Source of the DNA: Rhizobium lusitanum
GTDB lineage: Bacteria > Pseudomonadota > Alphaproteobacteria > Rhizobiales > Rhizobiaceae
NCBI RefSeq assembly: GCF_014189535.1
Contig: NZ_CP050307.1
Location: 2,108,001 to 2,172,000, forward strand
DNA: 64,000 nt
Direction: 5' to 3'
Shown: piece after piece, positions 43,184 to 53,258 of the stretch
Position numbering within the stretch: the first letter of the stretch is position 1
How the letters are laid out: the number at the start of each line of letters is the position of its first letter
Translations under genes and position numbers: made by a program
Notes under the pieces: model-generated
Databases searched by the model: none
Told to the model about the DNA's origin: nothing
Seen by the model: only the letters and a program-made list of their open reading frames with translations

Positions 43184-44829
43184 ATGACCGAACGTTCCAG
43201 CTTGCTCTCTCTTTCCCGGCGCCGACTGCTGATAACAACTTCAGCTGCCGCGCCGCTATGTTGGTGGCAACGGCAGGGTTCACTCCGGCTCAGAGCGCTG
43301 ATGGCAACGGCGGCGAGATCACTTTCCTTATCGACTCCCTGGGCGATACCTGGATCCCAAACAACAGCGCGATCTCCAGCTTCCAGGGCCACATCTGGGG
43401 GCACGTCACCGACAAGCTCCTCTACGTCGATGCTGACGGCAAGGTTAGCCCCTGGATCGCCGAGCGGTGGGAGCAGAACGACACGGCCACCGAGTTCACC
43501 CTGCACCTGAAGAACGGCGTGACTTTCTCCGACGGCACTCCGCTTGATGCGGCAGCCGTCGTCGCCAACCTAGACATCTGGTACGCAGGCCGCAAGAACG
43601 AGGGCATCAACCCGATTGGTCTCTTCCCGAAAACCTACGACCATGCCCAGGCAATCGACGCGAGCACAGTGAAGGTCTTCTTCAAGAAGCCGACGCTTGG
43701 CTTCATCCCGACTCTCGGCTACCACGGTTCGATCCTCATCTCCCCGAAAACCATCGCGCAGCCCGCCCCCCAGCAGGCTGACCTCGGCAAAACCTCCGGC
43801 AGCGGCCCGTATGTGGTCGATTCCTGGAAGGAGGGCGACTTCGTCAAGCTGGTCAAGCGCAAGGACTACAACTGGGGTCCTCCGGCGGTCGGTCACACCG
43901 GCCCAGCCTATCTCGACACGATCACCTACAAGCTGGTGTCCGAACCGTCGCTGCGCGTTGCAGCCGTGCAGTCCGGCCAAGCCGATGTCGCCTACAACGC
44001 CTCGCCGCAGGAGTTGGAGTCCCTCAAGGCAGACGGCTTCACCATCGCGACACCGCGCTATCTCGGCTTCGTGAACGGTTGGGCGATCAACACCAAGCTT
44101 GCTCCGTACGACGACGTGAAAGTACGTCAGGCTCTCCAGGCCGGCATCAATCGCCAGGAGATCATCGACACCGTCTACACGCCCGACTGGAAGCTCGCGA
44201 CATCCTTCATCCAGAGCAACGTACCCGGCGCGACGGACCAAAGCGATCTGTTGGCCTACAACCCGGACAAGGCTGAAAAGCTTCTCGATGAGGCGGGCTG
44301 GAAAAAGGGCGCCGACGGCATCCGCACAAAGAACGGCGAGCCGCTGTTGCTGACGCTGAATTCCAACCCCTACCTCGCAACGTCCAAATCAGTCGACGAA
44401 CTCATCGCCCAGCAGCTCGGCAAGATTGGCTGGAAAGTCTCCATCCGTGCCTACGATGTTGTCACCTTCGGCCAGAAGGTCAAATACGGCGGTCCGGCTG
44501 TTCCAGCCTACGAGGTAACGCGTAGCTTCATCGACGCCGGGACCGTCGCCAGTATTCTGACCAACGCCAACAGCGGCGAGAACTGGTTCGCTCTCGACGA
44601 GAGCGACACGAGACTCAATGAGCTACGCGACAAGATCGCCGGCGCTGGCTCCACGGAAATTCGCAAACCGCTCCTCGACGAGTTGCAGAAGTACATTCTT
44701 GATCAGGGCTACTTCATCCCCCGCACGCAGATCGTTCAGCGAATCTACGCTCAGTCTCCCAAGCTCAAGGGCGAGGTCTACAACGGTGTCGCCTATGCCA
44801 GTTACTACACGGCCACGAAAAGCGAGTAG
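43184..44829 (+). pseudogene. Dipeptide-type ABC binding protein with Tat-like signal, one-base frameshift in the signal region
   Basis: An extracellular solute-binding protein family 5 member of about 548 residues (DppA/OppA type). The N-terminus MTERSSLLSLSRRRLLITTS (ATG at 43184) has a twin-arginine-like signal, but it is out of frame with the mature protein (AMLVATAGFTPAQSADGNGGEITFLIDSLGD onward). One base added near the CC at 43253-43254 joins them. The mature part has the family landmarks LLYVDADGKVSPWIAERW, TFSDGTPLDAAAVVANLD and ALQAGINRQEIID. A frame beginning at 43093 is open but its first 60 residues are not signal-like. First gene of a five-gene operon; ligand not predictable, possibly a sulfur-containing compound or peptide. 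Confidence 0.82.
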
Positions 44830-44865
44830 CCCATAATTCAACCGCAAAGTAAGAAGGTGACGGGC

Positions 44866-45875
44866 ATGAGCAAAGCCTACCTAAACTACGCCGCAAAGCG
44901 CCTCGTGCAGGCGATCGTCGTGATCCTGCTGGCTTATGTCTTCACCTTCGTTGTCGTCAGCATCCTGCCGGGCGACCCGATCTCCAACGTCCTGAACAAC
45001 CCCCAGAATGGGTTCACACAGGACGAGATCAAGGAGATCATCGCCGCCCAAGGTCTGGATAAGCCGATCCCGGTCCAGCTTTGGACATCGTTTTCCGGGT
45101 TCGTCACCGGTGATCTGGGCCTGTCGATGCGGACCAATCGCCCCGTGACAACTCTGATCGCCGAGGTGCTCCCGTCGACGCTTGTCCTCGCTTCGTCGGG
45201 TCTCGTCGTCGCGCTTCTGCTCGCAGCGGTGATCGCCTATGGCACACAGTTTCTTCCAAAACGGTTTGGCCAGGGCCTGCTGCGAGGCTTCCCGTCATTG
45301 TTCCTGTCGGTGCCAAATTTCGTGATCGGCCTGGTTCTGATCCACCTCTTTGGTTTCCAGCTTGGCGTCTTTCGCGTGATCCAGCCTGATAGCTTCTGGG
45401 CGACACTTTTCGCGGCGATCGCGCTCGGCATCCCCATCTCCGCGCAAATCGCCGAGGTGCTTATCGCCAACCTCGACCATGAGTCCGGCCAGGAATACGC
45501 CGCTGTCGCGCGCGGACGCGGCCTTTCGCAAATGCGCCTGTTCGCCAAGCATTTGCTCAAGCCGTCGTCGCTGCCGGTCGTTACCGTCATCGCGCTGACT
45601 ATCGGCGAACTGCTCGGGGGTCGCTGATCACCGAGACGGTCTTTGGGCGCACCGGTCTTGGCAGCTTGGTGCAAAGGTCGGTGAGCACGCAGGACCTGCC
45701 CGTCCTTCAGGCGGTCGTCTCGCTGGCAGCGGTGGTCTTCGTGATCGTCAACCTGATCGCCGATCTTCTCTACCCACTGCTCGACCCACGCATAAAGCTC
45801 CTCGGAGCCCCCAAGCTTCGTCCAACCACAGCTGACGAGGGTTCCGTCGGCATTTCCAAGGTGGTGACGCCATGA
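44866..45875 (+). pseudogene. ABC permease (DppB type), one-base frameshift near the C-terminus
   Basis: A dipeptide-type permease of about 336 residues. The first 254 residues (RLVQAIVVILLAYVFTFVVVSILPGDP at the start, AVARGRGLSQMRLFAKHLLKPS as coupling loop) run to a premature stop after TIGELLGG. The frame then continues as SLITETVFGRTGLGSLVQRSV and a last membrane helix to TGA 45873-45875. The break is the G5 run at 45616-45620, where G6 would restore the frame. ATG 44866 follows AAGAAGG at 44851-44857. The true stop overlaps the next permease as ATGA. Confidence 0.85.
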
Positions 45876-46720
45876 CCCTCGCCTCCGCCTACTCTCCCAC
45901 ACGCGTCACCGCGATCAGCCGGTTGACAGCTTTCCGCGTACCGCCTGTTGTCGCACTCTCTTTCGCAGTCGTCGCGCTCGCGATCGCCTGGTCGCTCGTC
46001 CCGAGCCTGTTCACGAGCTATGACCCGATCAACGGTGTTCCTGCTCAAAAGCTGCTTGGCCCAAGTGCCGCGCACTGGTTCGGCACCGATCACCTGGGTC
46101 GCGATCTCTACTCCCGCGTCGTCTATGGCACAGCCTCTTCGGTCGCGAGCGCACTGATCGCCGTGGTCATCGGTGTTGTCGCCGGCGGGCTCATCGGCCT
46201 ACTGGCCGGCTTCTTCGGCGGCTGGGTGGACACCGTGTTTGCCCGGCTAGTCGACGTTCTGCTTGCAATTCCAAAGTTCTTGCTGGCCGTCATCGTCGTC
46301 ACCGCGATCGGCTTCGACACCACGAATGCGGCCATCGCAACGGGTGTTTCGGCCGTGGCTCTGTTCGCCCGGGTGATGCGCTCGGAGGTGATCAAGACCC
46401 GGCAGGCGACATTCGTCGAGTCTTCCTTTCTCCTCGGCGGGTCGCGCTGGCACATCCTGTGGCGTCACGTACTCCCGAATGCGTCACGCTCGGTGCTGCC
46501 GCTTGCGGTGCTCCAGTTCGGCGACTCCATCCTGGTGATCGCCAGTCTTGCTTTCCTCGGCTACGGCGACCCGCCGCCCGCCTCCGATTGGGGTCTGCTG
46601 ATCTCGATCGGCAAGGACTACCTCAAATGGCCGTGGCTCGTTTACGCGCCCGCTTTTGTCACGATCGCAACCGTCCTCTCTGTGAACAGGATCAGCCGAT
46701 GGCTCCGCAAGACAGACTGA
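45872..46720 (+). CDS. ABC permease (DppC type)
   Basis: A 282-residue inner-membrane permease. HWFGTDHLGRDLYSRVVYG near residue 70 is the conserved DppC/OppC motif, FVESSFLLGGSRWHILWRHVLPNASRSVLPLAVLQFG is the ATPase-coupling EAA loop, and FLGYGDPPPASDWGLLI closes the family pattern. It forms the channel with the preceding DppB-type permease. Start and end overlap both neighbouring genes. Confidence 0.93.
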   Translation: MTLASAYSPTRVTAISRLTAFRVPPVVALSFAVVALAIAWSLVPSLFTSYDPINGVPAQKLLGPSAAHWFGTDHLGRDLYSRVVYGTASSVASALIAVVIGVVAGGLIGLLAGFFGGWVDTVFARLVDVLLAIPKFLLAVIVVTAIGFDTTNAAIATGVSAVALFARVMRSEVIKTRQATFVESSFLLGGSRWHILWRHVLPNASRSVLPLAVLQFGDSILVIASLAFLGYGDPPPASDWGLLISIGKDYLKWPWLVYAPAFVTIATVLSVNRISRWLRKTD

Positions 46721-48428
46721 CTGAGCTTTTCGCTCGCCCTGACGCCACCGGATCGATATCTCAACGACCAGCCCCGTTGCTCAGGATCGACGGGTTGTCG
46801 GTTTCCTACGGAAAGCAAGAGGTCGTCTCCAACGTCGGATTCGAACTGGGTCGCGGCAAGAGCCTCGCCCTTATCGGAGAGTCTGGCTCGGGCAAGTCGA
46901 CGATTGCCCGCGCAGTGCTGCGACTGCTCCCCGCCGGAGGACACGCTACCGGCCGAGTCGAGTTCGCCGGCCAGGAAGCGCTGGGGCTTTCGGAGCGTCG
47001 TTTTCGGCCGCTGCGAGGACGCGCTATCGGGTTCGTTCCGCAGGACCCCGGCAACTCGCTGAACCCCGTCCGGACGATCGGCGCCCAGTCGATGGAGGCG
47101 GCCGCGCTCATCGACGAACCGAACAAGGCAATCCGCAAGGCGCTCATTCTGGAAACGTTCGCCCAGGTCGGGCTCGACAACCCCCAGCGGATCTATGACT
47201 CCTACCCTCATCAGTTGTCCGGCGGTATGCTGCAGCGGGTGTTGATTGGGCTCGCGGTCCTGCCGCGCCAGCGCTCCTGGTCGCGGATGAGCCCACCTCA
47301 GCCCTCGACGTCACGATCCAGAAGCGCATTCTCGATTTGCTGTCGCGATTGCAGCACGAGCTCGATATCAGCCTTCTCCTCATCACCCACGACCTTGCGA
47401 TCGCCGCCGAACGGGCGGACTCGCTGGTGGTACTCAAGGGTGGAGTGGTGCAGGAGGCCGGAAAAACATCGGATATCTTCTCATCGCCCAAATCGACCTA
47501 TGCGAAAAAGCTGCATGGAGATGTCCCGGCCCTCAACCCGGACCGCTACGCCGCACTACGCGACCCCGGCTTCCGTTTACTCAATACCACTTTCGGCAAG
47601 GCACCGAAGATTGAGGTTAGCGGCGTCACCAAGACTTTCACGGTCGATGGCAAGGTTCTGAAGGCGGTCAATGACGTGTCCTTTAACGTGCCTGCTGGCA
47701 CCACACACGCGCTGGTCGGCGAATCCGGCTCCGGCAAGACGACCGCAATCCGGCTGCTGCTTGGGCTAGAGCAACCCGACACCGGCAAGATCGCGGTCGC
47801 CGGCGAGCAGCTCAACGGTCGCTCGCACGACTCGCTGCGCGCGGTATGGCGCCACCTTCAGCTCGTCTACCAGAACCCGTTCACCTCGCTGGATCCGACC
47901 TGGAGGGTCGAGCAGCTGGTGCGCGAACCACTCGACCGGTTCAAGATCGGAACCGCCACGGAGCGTGCCGAGCGGGTTCGCGAAGCGCTGGCCGATGTCG
48001 GGCTCGATGAGCACCTGCTTTTGCGCAAGCCGGAAGCCTTGTCAGGTGGCCAGCGCCAGCGCGTGGCGATTGCACGTGCATTGGTCCTCAAGCCGGATGT
48101 CATCGTGCTCGACGAGCCGACCTCCGCGCTCGACGTCAGCGTCCAGGCGGACATTGTGGAGGTGCTGCTTTCACTGCAATCCAAGCTTGGCCTGACCTAT
48201 GTCTTCGTATCCCACGATTTGGCGCTGGTTCGCCAACTCGCCCACACCGTCTCGGTGATGCAGCGGGGGCGCATCGTCGAACATGGGACCGTCACCGACA
48301 TCTTTGAAAAACCCCAGCAGCCCTATACCCGGTCGTTGCTTGAGTCGATCCCGTCCGGCATTGCCGGAAGTGCCCGCGTGTCCCGCTTGCAACCCCGACG
48401 GATCGTCAGCAAGGAAAAGATCGCATGA
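46699..48428 (+). pseudogene. Fused double ABC ATPase (DppD-DppF type), one-base frameshift in the first half
   Basis: An ATPase of about 576 residues containing two complete nucleotide-binding domains. The first has Walker A GESGSGKST and LSGGMLQRVLIGLAVLPR, then loses its frame; the continuation ADEPTSALDVTIQKRILDLLSRLQHELD is found in another frame. The shift lies near the CC at 47268-47269, where an extra base would restore PALLVADEPTSALD. The second domain (from about 47600) has GESGSGKTT, LSGGQRQRVAIARAL, VIVLDEPTSALD and SHDLALV, all intact, and stands in an open frame from 47337. Start ATG 46699 overlaps the permease end by 22 bp. Confidence 0.85.
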
Positions 48429-49507
48429 CCATCGCTGCGCCTGTCAGTACGCTGCCCGCGTCGTTCCGCCCAAAGCAGCGGCTTGGCTTTAACACCAGGG
48501 TTTCGTTCAACGACGAAGCCGGACCGGCGCAGGGCTTGCGCGACGGGATCGAGCTCTTCAAGGAAGCGGAGCGGCTGGGTTACCAGTCAGGCTGGGCCTA
48601 TCAGCGCCATTTCGACCACTACCTTTCCTCGCCACTTCCGTTTTTCGCCGCCGCCGGTCAGCACACCAGGCATATCATGCTGGGATCGGCGGTCATCCCG
48701 ATGCGCTATCAGGACCCTATCCTGCTCGCCGAAGCGGCGGGCACGACTGACTTGCTGATCGGCGGCCGGCTTGAACTTGCGATCTCGACCGGTGCCAACG
48801 CGACATTCGACGCGGTGTTCGGTACAGTCGACACAGACGCCCGAACGGAAGCCAAACGCCGCCAGGCGCGCTTCCTTTCGGCAATCGCAGGCGAAGTCCT
48901 CCACACTGTCGGCGGGCTGGACAAGGGTGGCCCGCAGGGCGCCGAGCTGCGCGTGACGCCGCATAGCCCGACTTTGCGCTCGCGCATTCGACAAGGCTCA
49001 GCCAGTCTGAACTCGGCAATCCAGGCGGCCGAGCTCGGGATCGGGCTTATCTCGGGAACCGTGCAACACGACCAAGCCGAGGGCGAGACCTTCGGGCAGT
49101 ACCAGGCTCGTATCATCGAAGCCTTCCGCGTTACCTGGCGTGAGACATGGGGAACGGAACCGCCATCGGTCGCCGTCGCCGCCTCCATCCTGGTTGGGAC
49201 CACCGCGGAACTCCGGGAGAAGTACGCTGCCTATGACCTCGAACGTCGCACCATGGGAATTGCCGCGTCGCGTCCCAAAGGGGCTCTCGCGCCCCCTAGC
49301 CAGCCAGCCGGCGTTCAGATTTCGCCTGTTTTCCAAGGCTCGCCCGATCAGGTGATTGAGGCAGTGTTCAATGATCCAGGCCTTGCCGCGGCGGACGAGG
49401 TCGTGCTCTTCCTACCCCCCGCTTTCGGCCTCTCCGAGAACGTGCGGTTGCTGACCGATCTGATCGAGACAGTCGCGCCGGGGCTAGGCTGGTCGCCGGG
49501 CTGGTAA
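48425..49507 (+). CDS. LLM-class flavin-dependent oxidoreductase
   Basis: A 360-residue luciferase-like monooxygenase. LGYQSGWAYQRHFDHYLSSPLPFFAAAGQHTRHIMLGSAVIPMRYQDPILLAEAAGTTDLLIGGRLELAISTG is the usual F420/FMN-binding TIM-barrel core of the family; the middle contains a substrate region with GIGLISGTV. It uses reduced flavin from a separate reductase to oxidise its substrate, typically breaking a C-S, C-N or C-C bond. It overlaps the ABC ATPase as ATGA and so belongs to the transport operon, implying that it acts on the imported compound. Confidence 0.88.
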   Translation: MTIAAPVSTLPASFRPKQRLGFNTRVSFNDEAGPAQGLRDGIELFKEAERLGYQSGWAYQRHFDHYLSSPLPFFAAAGQHTRHIMLGSAVIPMRYQDPILLAEAAGTTDLLIGGRLELAISTGANATFDAVFGTVDTDARTEAKRRQARFLSAIAGEVLHTVGGLDKGGPQGAELRVTPHSPTLRSRIRQGSASLNSAIQAAELGIGLISGTVQHDQAEGETFGQYQARIIEAFRVTWRETWGTEPPSVAVAASILVGTTAELREKYAAYDLERRTMGIAASRPKGALAPPSQPAGVQISPVFQGSPDQVIEAVFNDPGLAAADEVVLFLPPAFGLSENVRLLTDLIETVAPGLGWSPGW

Positions 49508-49698
49508 CGACGAAAAACCTATCCCGTTCCAGTTGAAATCGTCGACCACATTGGGGACTTGTGGCAACAAGAATGAGCACTCTGGACCTGTCTTAGGATC
49601 GGAGGACATGTTGCGCCCAGCGGCATTCCACTCACGACCAGCCCGTATAAGGACGATATCGGGGAACGAGTCCTATTCAACCGGCAGGGATAGCGAAT

Positions 49699-49741
49699 AT
49701 TTTCTATAAAATCGATAGAATAAGAAAGACCTGTCTTCCTC
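49699..49741 (+). repeat. Copy C of the 43-bp conserved element, upstream of the SsuD-like gene
   Basis: The copy has ATAAAATCGATAGAATAAGA followed by AAGAAAGACCTGTCTTCCTC, in which AAGAC-CT-GTCTT is a perfect dyad. It ends 56 bp before the ATG at 49798, where promoter or operator sites are expected. The rest of the 49508-49797 gap shows no gene. Confidence 0.75.
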
Positions 49742-49797
49742 ACCCTGCCGTCGCGCTTTAACGTCAGTGCATTGGTCGGCAACCTGAAGGAGCTCAC

Positions 49798-50901
49798 ATG
49801 GCCGCGGAATTCATTAGTGTAAGCTTTCCTAACGCGTCGAACGAGCTCAACCCCATTCCCGACGCGCCGGTGGATCCTCTATTCCTGGAGCGGTACGCGC
49901 GTGCTCTCGATGACTATGGCTTCAACTATACGCTGATCCCCTACTCGTCCTCGTCTTTCGATCCCTTCACGATCGGCGCAACGGTTCTGGCACACACGAA
50001 GAATATCAAGATCATCGTGGCCTTGCGCCCGAACACCGTCTATCCGACGGTCGCAGCCAAATCACTGGCGACGCTCGACCAGCTGAGTGGTGGGCGCGTC
50101 GTCGTTCACTTCATTGCAGGCGGCAGCGACGAAGAGCAGGCTCGTGAAGGCGACTTCCTCGACAAGGAGGAGCGCTACGAGCGGCAGGAGGAATATATCC
50201 GGATCCTGCGTCAGGTCTGGACATCAACGGAACCCTTCGATTTCGATGGGAAATATTACCAGTTCAAGCAATTCCGTAGCGCGGTGCACCCCACCAATGG
50301 ACTGATCCCAATTTCGGTCGGCGGCTCGTCGGATGCCGCGTATCGTATCGGGGGTTCACTGGGCGACATTTTCGGGCTCTGGGGCGAGCCGCTTGCGGAA
50401 ACAAAGCAGCAGATCGAGCGGATATACGCGGAAGCCGCAAAGGCGGGTCGGACAGATCGCCCCCGCATTTGGGTCACCTTCCGGCCGATCGTGGCGGAAA
50501 CTGATGAACTGGCGTGGAAAAAGGCGCACGGAATTCTGGATCGGCTGAACGAAAACCGCCAGAAAGGCTTGGCGCGCGCGCCACTCAATGCTGCGCGCCC
50601 GGCCAATGTCGGTTCGCAGCGGCTTCTGGACATTGCGGCACGCGGTGATGTGCATGACCGTGCCCTTTGGTATCCGACGGTAACCGCGACCAACGCTAGC
50701 GGCGCCACGACCGCGCTGGTGGGTTCGCCGCGCACCATCGCAGATTCCATCCTCGACTACATCGATCTTGGCGCCGATCTGATCTCTATCCGAGGCTATG
50801 ACAATTATAACGATGCGGTCGATTACGGCCGTTACATCCTGCCGCTTGTGCGTGAAGGCATTCGCGAACGGGAAGATGCGAACAACAAGGCTGCCGCGTG
50901 A
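49798..50901 (+). CDS. LLM-class FMNH2-dependent monooxygenase (alkanesulfonate monooxygenase, SsuD-like)
   Basis: A 367-residue luciferase-like monooxygenase of the SsuD group. IKIIVALRPNTVYPTVAAKSLATLDQLSGGRVVVHFIAGGSDEEQAREGDFLDKEERYERQEEYIRILRQVW contains the characteristic sulfonate monooxygenase pattern with the flavin phosphate region and conserved Arg/His residues; PISVGGSSDAAYRIGG is a further family block. Relatives desulfonate alkanesulfonates to sulfite and aldehyde with FMNH2 and O2. GGAG precedes the ATG at 49798. It overlaps the next gene as GTGA, forming a two-gene unit. Confidence 0.88.
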   Translation: MAAEFISVSFPNASNELNPIPDAPVDPLFLERYARALDDYGFNYTLIPYSSSSFDPFTIGATVLAHTKNIKIIVALRPNTVYPTVAAKSLATLDQLSGGRVVVHFIAGGSDEEQAREGDFLDKEERYERQEEYIRILRQVWTSTEPFDFDGKYYQFKQFRSAVHPTNGLIPISVGGSSDAAYRIGGSLGDIFGLWGEPLAETKQQIERIYAEAAKAGRTDRPRIWVTFRPIVAETDELAWKKAHGILDRLNENRQKGLARAPLNAARPANVGSQRLLDIAARGDVHDRALWYPTVTATNASGATTALVGSPRTIADSILDYIDLGADLISIRGYDNYNDAVDYGRYILPLVREGIREREDANNKAAA

Positions 50902-52085
50902 CCCGCATGTCCTATGATGCAACCGTCCTAGACGAAGCCGTGCGTGTTGTCGCAGAAGCCGCACCGGATGCGGATCGAACCGGTCAATTTCCCTGGACCG
51001 GTATCCGTGCCGTTCATCAGAGCGGCCTTCTTGAGAGCACGGTTGCAACCCGCTACGGCGGCGCAGGCGCCACGCTTAACGATGCCACCCACATTCTGGC
51101 GGCGCTGGGGCGCGGCGATCCATCGGTGGCGCTGATCAGTGCCATGACGATCTTCAGTCATCTCGGCCAGGCCGCAAAGAACCATTGGCCGGACGATCTG
51201 TACAGGCGGCTGCTTGCAGAGGGAAAGCAGCGACCGCTGCTGCTCAACGCCGCACGCGTCGAGCCGGAACTGGGATCTCCGGCACGCGGCGGTCTACCCG
51301 CGACCGTCGCCCGCCGCACGGCAAACGGCTGGTCCATCACGGGGCGCAAGCGCTTCGTGACAGGCGCATACGGTCTGACCCATTTCCTTGTCTGGGCGCA
51401 TACTGACGAAACGCCTGCGCGCGTCGGAACGTTCGTCGTGCCAAACGGATTGCCCGGCATACATGTCATCGAGAACTGGAACAGTTTGGGGATGCGCGCC
51501 ACAGGGTCGCATGACGTCGAATATACCGACGTCGAGATCCCAGCGGAAAACGTTTTGGAACTCGTCGATCCTTCGGTGGCCCAGCAGGACAATCGCGCCC
51601 ATGCGGCAATCACCTTGGCGCTGACCGCGATCTATCTCGGCGCGGCCGAAGCCGCGCAAGCAGCCTTCATTCGCTTCGCGCATGAGCGCGTGCCGGCCAA
51701 TCTGGGCCATCCCATTGCCCGAACGGAGCGGTTCGTGGCGCTCTCGGGTGAGATCGACCTGCTCGTCTCCGGCGCCCGTCAAATCATTTTCGGTGCGCTC
51801 GAAGCCGACCATGGGGATGCGGAAAGGCTGATAAGGGCGCGGCTCATCGCGGGTCGGCAACTACGCGAAGCCGTGCAGATCGCGGTACGCGGCATCGGCA
51901 ATCCGGGCCTTAGTTCAGACTTGGGGCTTGAGCGGCATTTCAGGGATGTTCAGTCCGTGCTCGTCCATGCACCGCAGGAAGACACATCTGTTTCGATACT
52001 GGGCCGTGCCGCCTTTGATCGATGGAACCGAGAAGAAGCCGCCCGCCTGGACTATCCAGGGCTTACCGTCATCAAGACAGCCTAA
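50898..52085 (+). CDS. Acyl-CoA dehydrogenase-family monooxygenase (SfnB/DszC-like)
   Basis: A 395-residue flavoprotein of the acyl-CoA dehydrogenase superfamily. The N-terminal domain has FPWTGIRAVHQSGLLESTVATRYGGAGATLND, the middle WSITGRKRFVTGAYGLTHFLVWAHTDE, NSLGMRATGSHDVEYTDVEIP is the FAD-interacting beta domain, and the C-terminal helices end with RHFRDVQSVLVHAPQEDTSVSILGRAAFDRW. The SfnB/DszC branch oxygenates sulfones or other heteroatom compounds with reduced flavin rather than dehydrogenating acyl-CoA. Pairing with an SsuD-like gene is a known arrangement in sulfur-starvation operons. GTG 50898 is coupled to the upstream stop; ATG 50907 is the alternative. Confidence 0.88.
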   Translation: MTRMSYDATVLDEAVRVVAEAAPDADRTGQFPWTGIRAVHQSGLLESTVATRYGGAGATLNDATHILAALGRGDPSVALISAMTIFSHLGQAAKNHWPDDLYRRLLAEGKQRPLLLNAARVEPELGSPARGGLPATVARRTANGWSITGRKRFVTGAYGLTHFLVWAHTDETPARVGTFVVPNGLPGIHVIENWNSLGMRATGSHDVEYTDVEIPAENVLELVDPSVAQQDNRAHAAITLALTAIYLGAAEAAQAAFIRFAHERVPANLGHPIARTERFVALSGEIDLLVSGARQIIFGALEADHGDAERLIRARLIAGRQLREAVQIAVRGIGNPGLSSDLGLERHFRDVQSVLVHAPQEDTSVSILGRAAFDRWNREEAARLDYPGLTVIKTA

Positions 52086-52337
52086 CGGAACAGACAGACC
52101 GCCTTCCTAGATCTCATGCTCTCCTAAAATGTATCCGCTTGAGGCCTCCGCCTTCTTCGTGATCGACAGCCCGCGCCTCGATTTTCCCAACTGCCAACGG
52201 GGGAAATCCGTTCAACCATTGCGCATGCCATGCGGGTGTAAGTTCCCGGCACTCATACAGCGCTTCAGCCCGGCGGCGACATCCGCCGCCGGCATGCAAA
52301 CGCGAGGCGAAATGGTTCATTTTCCGCTGGGCGGTGC

Positions 52338-53147
52338 TTAGGCGATAACAGGATAATTCAGACGTTGCGCGTCACGCTCTAGATCGGCCAGAGGCTGGTA
52401 ATCCGCATCGGTAAGGACGGCGAAGCCTTTGAGGGATAGTGCGTCACGCGCTTCGGCAAGTGCCGGTTCGACTGCCGCTTTTTCGAGCGCGCTACGAAGT
52501 TTAACAATCTCCTCGTCCGTGGCGTTTGCCCGGGTGATGAACGGAAGCCCCGGCCCTTTGACGGTCTCCGCAAGAACCCGCACTCCGGAAAGACGTTCCG
52601 GATCGAAGCGCAGCGTATTGCCATAGGTGACACAGTCGATCGCGGCCACATCGGCGATGCCAGCGGAAACGGCGGCGATGCTGTTTAAATGTCCACCGGT
52701 TTCGATGACCGAGGAGAAGAAATGACCATTTCTGGCAAGCGGCGCGATGGCGGCACGAAACAGGTTAACGCCGGAATTGCTGTCGGGCTCGTTAATTGCC
52801 GCCTTGGCGCCGCGCAGGTCTTCCAGTGAATGCGCTTCGGTCTCCTTTCGGACGATGACGAAGCTGCATTTTTCGGGACCGTCGCAACCGGGATGACCAA
52901 AGATCGGGGTTGCCACCAGCCGGACCTTGCCACGCAAGTGTTTGACATAGGGATAGCCGCAGGTCTGCGCCAGCAACAGGTCCGGATGAAGCCACGCCTC
53001 GTTGTATTGGACCCGATCGTCCAGTGATTCCGGAACGCCGTCAACGCCTTCCCGGCGTAGTTCATCTCGAAGGAAACGCCAAAACGCCGTCGTGGCTTCG
53101 GCCACCGGTGGTGGACTGACATACATCGCAAGGCTTGCAAGGCGCAT
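52338..53147 (-). CDS. PhnD/SsuA-like periplasmic binding-protein fold protein without a signal peptide
   Basis: A 269-residue protein of the phosphonate/phosphite binding-protein (PhnD-like) family. LLLAQTCGYPYVKHLRGKVRLVATP, CSFVIVRKETEAHSLEDLRGAKAAINEPDSNSGVNLFRAAIAPLARNGHFFSSVIETGGHLNSIAAVSAGIADVAAIDCVTYG match the two-lobed fold of PF12974. It begins MRLASLAMYVSPPPVAEATTAFWRFL with no signal peptide, so it may stay in the cytoplasm as a ligand sensor or enzyme-like protein, or the start may be missed. It runs convergently to the acyl-CoA dehydrogenase homologue. I do not know the ligand. Confidence 0.8.
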   Translation of the reverse strand: MRLASLAMYVSPPPVAEATTAFWRFLRDELRREGVDGVPESLDDRVQYNEAWLHPDLLLAQTCGYPYVKHLRGKVRLVATPIFGHPGCDGPEKCSFVIVRKETEAHSLEDLRGAKAAINEPDSNSGVNLFRAAIAPLARNGHFFSSVIETGGHLNSIAAVSAGIADVAAIDCVTYGNTLRFDPERLSGVRVLAETVKGPGLPFITRANATDEEIVKLRSALEKAAVEPALAEARDALSLKGFAVLTDADYQPLADLERDAQRLNYPVIA

Positions 53148-53258
53148 TTTTCAAACTCTCACCGATGTCTGATAGAATATATTTGAAACGAGCGTGACGG
53201 CGCCTTCTTGCGATCTCCGGCCGTAACGGGCAAGCATTCGAGCGGCGATGCTGCTCGC

